This document shows, piece by piece, positions 5,019 through 6,584 of a stretch of 6,584 nt of DNA. Source of the stretch: an uncultured Aliterella sp. (lineage in GTDB: Bacteria; Cyanobacteriota; Cyanobacteriia; Cyanobacteriales; Chroococcidiopsidaceae); contig CAJQOK010000089.1 of the NCBI GenBank assembly GCA_905479905.1, positions 1 through 6,584 on the forward strand, read 5' to 3'. A program made the position numbers and the translations under genes. The notes under the pieces were generated by a model. The model was not told the origin of the DNA. It saw only the letters and a program-made list of their open reading frames with translations, and ran no database searches. Positions within the stretch are counted from its first letter, which is position 1. Every line of letters starts with the position of its first letter.

Positions 5019-5054
5019 TGTCTTAGGTTAATATAGGCAAAGATTATTTTATCA

Positions 5055-5094
5055 GGCTTGAGTAACCCCGATGGGTGCTAAAAATCTTCAAGCC
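5055..5094 (-). other. Nested stem-loop upstream of the small conserved gene
   Basis: GGCTTGA (5055-5061) pairs exactly with TCAAGCC (5088-5094). Inside, ACCC (5065-5068) pairs with GGGT (5073-5076) around CGAT. The element sits in the 96-base gap between the methyltransferase stop (5115) and the start of the 4728-5018 gene. It could end the methyltransferase transcript or lie in the leader of the next gene. On the minus strand the stem is followed by TGATAAAAT, with only four consecutive A and no T-run, so classical termination is not supported. It matches no riboswitch that I recognise. Confidence 0.4.
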
Positions 5095-5114
5095 AAAACT
5101 AGGGAAGCAACTTA

Positions 5115-5894
5115 TTAAGCAGCAGTGTATACAAAACGATAACCCACATCATACTGCTCTTGTTGGCGTAGATGCCCATGTTTTCGATCCCAAACTCCTG
5201 TTTCTAAATCCTTATATAAATTCGCTAAACCTTGATTTAGCTGATTATCAGCAATGTTTGCAAACGATGAAATTCCATTGCGAATATCGCTATTAAGATA
5301 AAGTTCTGGTCTTGCCCAGCCAACGGCTGCAAACGAGTCCGACAAGTCATTGGGTAAAGGAAACTTAACTACATTTACGGCAACATTTGCGATCGCCTCA
5401 ATTTGGGATATTAATCTTGGAATAGTCAGAAATGTAGCCTGTACATCTGCTACAAGTGAGGGAAAATATTGCGTCAACCAAAAACTAGAAATTTTTTCTG
5501 GATCGTAAGTGAACAAAACAATTTTTCCATCACCTGCGATTCTATGGATTTCACGCAACGCTTGCCTATAATCCTGGAAGTGGTGGAAAGCCAGCATAAT
5601 AATGGCTGCATCTACCGAGCCATCTGGCAAAGGTAAGTTGTCAGCAAAAGCATCTATCCATTGAATGGCCCGATGAGACTTCGCCTGACTTCGCATCGTC
5701 GCTGACGGCTCAATTGCCAAAACACGATATCCACACTCAGCTAAAACAAGTGCGTAAGAACCTGTACCAGCACCAATATCTGCAATGGTCGCAGCCTGGG
5801 AGAATGCAAGAATTTCTAGTAATTTTTCAGTAATACGTGGATCGCTTCTTCTCGTTTGGGCGTAGGTTTTCCCAATTACGTCATAGAGTGACAT
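5115..5894 (-). CDS. Class I SAM-dependent methyltransferase (Methyltransf_11/25-like)
   Basis: A 259-residue cytosolic protein with a Rossmann-type SAM-binding domain in its first half. Motif I is ADIGAGTGSYALVLAECG (38-55), the acidic end of strand 2 is Glu62 in VLAIEPS (58-64), motif II lies around DAFADNLPLPDGSVDAAI (81-98), and AFHHF (102-106) with DYRQALREIHRIAGDGKIVLFTYD (108-131) forms the post-motif region typical of UbiE-like enzymes. The C-terminal half (about 140-259) is the substrate-side part and ends with GVWDRKHGHLRQQEQYDVGY, a tail seen in small-molecule methyltransferases of this type. The substrate is unknown. The start is ATG at 5894, with GAGGA 6 bases upstream (5905-5901). 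It follows the PIN toxin gene on the same strand after 117 bases, so separate expression is likely. The gene is intact. Confidence 0.88.
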   Translation of the reverse strand: MSLYDVIGKTYAQTRRSDPRITEKLLEILAFSQAATIADIGAGTGSYALVLAECGYRVLAIEPSATMRSQAKSHRAIQWIDAFADNLPLPDGSVDAAIIMLAFHHFQDYRQALREIHRIAGDGKIVLFTYDPEKISSFWLTQYFPSLVADVQATFLTIPRLISQIEAIANVAVNVVKFPLPNDLSDSFAAVGWARPELYLNSDIRNGISSFANIADNQLNQGLANLYKDLETGVWDRKHGHLRQQEQYDVGYRFVYTAA

Positions 5895-6011
5895 CCCATA
5901 TCCTCAAGACACTTTAAGAAATTTTCTGAATATATTTTAAGGTACAAGAATAAAAGACTTCGCACGTTGCCTAGCAATTTAGATAGCCGCTACAACATCT
6001 CTTGGTAGGAG

Positions 6012-6428
6012 TCACTTGAGTAAACGGATAAAACCCGCTTGCTCAAAATGTCGGTCAGTGGTCAACGCTTCTTGACAACCTTTAGGTTTCATCACAATGA
6101 AAGATGTACAGTCAACCAAAGACCAAGCTTTGTCTACTCTACTTTTGCATAGTTTCCAAGCTAGAGCATCTGTTACATCATCAATATGAATAACCTCAAC
6201 ATAAGCAACTGTTTTAATCGCATCAACAATTTCAAAGATCCGCGATCGCTCAACCCGCAGTGGGCTATTTAATAATGCTACCAATTCAGTAATTACATAA
6301 TTTGTCGTACAAATTTTTGTTTGTTGTTGAACCGCTAAACGAAAATATTGCTCTGCTTGTGGATAGTAAGGTTGAGTGTTAACAAAAAGACTTGCCCAAC
6401 CGGACGTATCAACAAACAAACTACTCAT
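6012..6428 (-). CDS. vapC: VapC-type PIN-domain ribonuclease toxin
   Basis: A 138-residue PIN-domain protein of normal VapC length. The acidic metal-binding residues are in place: Asp7 in LFVDTSGW (4-11), Glu48 in VITELVALL (45-53), Asp106 in WSLVDCTSFIVM (102-113), and Asp125 in ALTTDRHFEQAGF (121-133). Asp99 is an additional nearby acid. VapC toxins are Mg2+-dependent RNases that cut tRNA, rRNA or mRNA and are held inactive by a cognate antitoxin; the RNA target here is unknown. The ATG overlaps the stop of the upstream partial gene in the string ATGAGTAG, giving an 8-base overlap and probable translational coupling, as is usual for toxin-antitoxin operons. The reading frame is intact with all catalytic acids, so the toxin is probably active. 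Confidence 0.9.
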   Translation of the reverse strand: MSSLFVDTSGWASLFVNTQPYYPQAEQYFRLAVQQQTKICTTNYVITELVALLNSPLRVERSRIFEIVDAIKTVAYVEVIHIDDVTDALAWKLCKSRVDKAWSLVDCTSFIVMKPKGCQEALTTDRHFEQAGFIRLLK

Positions 6429-6584
6429 CCGTTTTTAATTCCTGACAAAGAGATTGTCCGATATAGTAGTCATGATTCTCGGCTAAATCGGGAATATCTA
6501 CACTGAGAGAACCAATTAGTCTTAAAAGTGGGTCTGTTTCTACTTTTGGTACTGAGTTAGATGGCAGTAAAGTTGTTAACTGCT
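6421..6584 (-). CDS. Antitoxin of the VapC pair, C-terminal part only (truncated by window edge)
   Basis: An open frame on the minus strand enters from the right edge and ends with TAG at 6423-6421, giving 53 visible residues: it begins QLTTLLPSNSVPKVETDP and ends QSLCQELKTDE. The segment DPLLRLIGSLSVDIPDLAEN followed by HDYYIGQSLCQEL is a pattern I associate with short cyanobacterial antitoxins located directly before PIN toxins. Such C-terminal parts wrap around the toxin and block its active site; the DNA-binding or N-terminal part and the operon promoter lie outside the window. The 8-base overlap with vapC supports a toxin-antitoxin pair. The start and full length cannot be seen. Confidence 0.75.
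   Translation of the reverse strand, partial: QLTTLLPSNSVPKVETDPLLRLIGSLSVDIPDLAENHDYYIGQSLCQELKTDE

Larger units (their letters stand above)
242..6249. repeat. HIP1 octamers (GCGATCGC), 11 dispersed copies
   Basis: Exact GCGATCGC palindromes start at 242, 1480, 2506, 3361, 3517, 4040, 4570, 4847, 4966, 5389 and 6242. HIP1 is the hallmark over-represented octamer of many cyanobacterial genomes. Ten of the 11 lie inside coding sequence; the copy at 242-249 sits immediately before the ATG of the NADAR gene. Copies occur across nearly all of the window, including the methyltransferase and the PIN toxin gene, so no segment stands out as recently acquired from a genome lacking HIP1. Confidence 0.9.

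Noticed and set aside
5075..5296. Plus-strand 73-codon open frame
   Set aside because: Mostly antisense to the C-terminal half of the methyltransferase gene, and the translation has no recognisable domain.
1..6584. CRISPR array, tRNA, rRNA, insertion sequence or prophage genes
   Set aside because: No regularly spaced repeats, cloverleaf-like sequence, transposase motifs or phage proteins were seen on either strand.

Overview
The window looks like cyanobacterial chromosome. The octamer GCGATCGC (HIP1) occurs 11 times in 6.6 kb, against an expectation of about one per 65 kb for a random 8-mer. The base composition is moderately AT-rich. Two gene families present, Ycf23/DUF561 and a small conserved protein of about 96 residues, are characteristic of cyanobacteria and (Ycf23) red-lineage plastids. 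The palindrome family at 3859-3915 is also of a type scattered through cyanobacterial genomes. I cannot name the genus from the sequence alone.

Layout. Bases 1-226 are a very AT-rich intergenic region with a long hairpin (50-92) and a plausible promoter (181-210). They lead into a NADAR/YbiA-family gene (251-700, +). A 390-base intergenic stretch follows, holding an imperfect hairpin and a promoter with a flanking dyad. It leads to a 255-residue conserved cyanobacterial protein (1091-1858, +) whose C-terminal half has the strand/helix pattern of TIR-like or deoxyribosyltransferase-like domains. That gene runs tail-to-tail, with a 17-base overlap, into a FetB/UPF0014 ABC permease (1842-2624, -). 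Divergent from fetB is a DegT/DnrJ/EryC1/StrS PLP aminotransferase (2740-3861, +). It converges on a Ycf23/DUF561 barrel protein (3913-4659, -); the space between their stop codons is made entirely of palindromic and direct repeats.

Upstream of ycf23 on the minus strand lie the small conserved protein (4728-5018, -), then a class I SAM methyltransferase (5115-5894, -), then a VapC-type PIN toxin (6012-6428, -). The toxin's start overlaps by 8 bases the stop of a truncated antitoxin gene that runs off the right edge (6421-6584, -).

How the genes work together. Most of the window is single genes rather than a pathway operon. The real functional pair is the toxin-antitoxin module at the right end. 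ycf23 and the small conserved gene are co-directional, 68 bases apart, and may share a transcript, with a perfect dyad in the gap. The NADAR and TIR-like genes lie next to each other in the same direction, and both families are linked to NAD/ADP-ribose or N-glycosidic-bond chemistry. This is suggestive only, because the gap is long and the second gene has its own promoter-like site. I found no convincing complete new system. The strongest items for a second look are the TIR-like protein and the repeat that supplies both stop codons at the 3.9 kb convergent junction.
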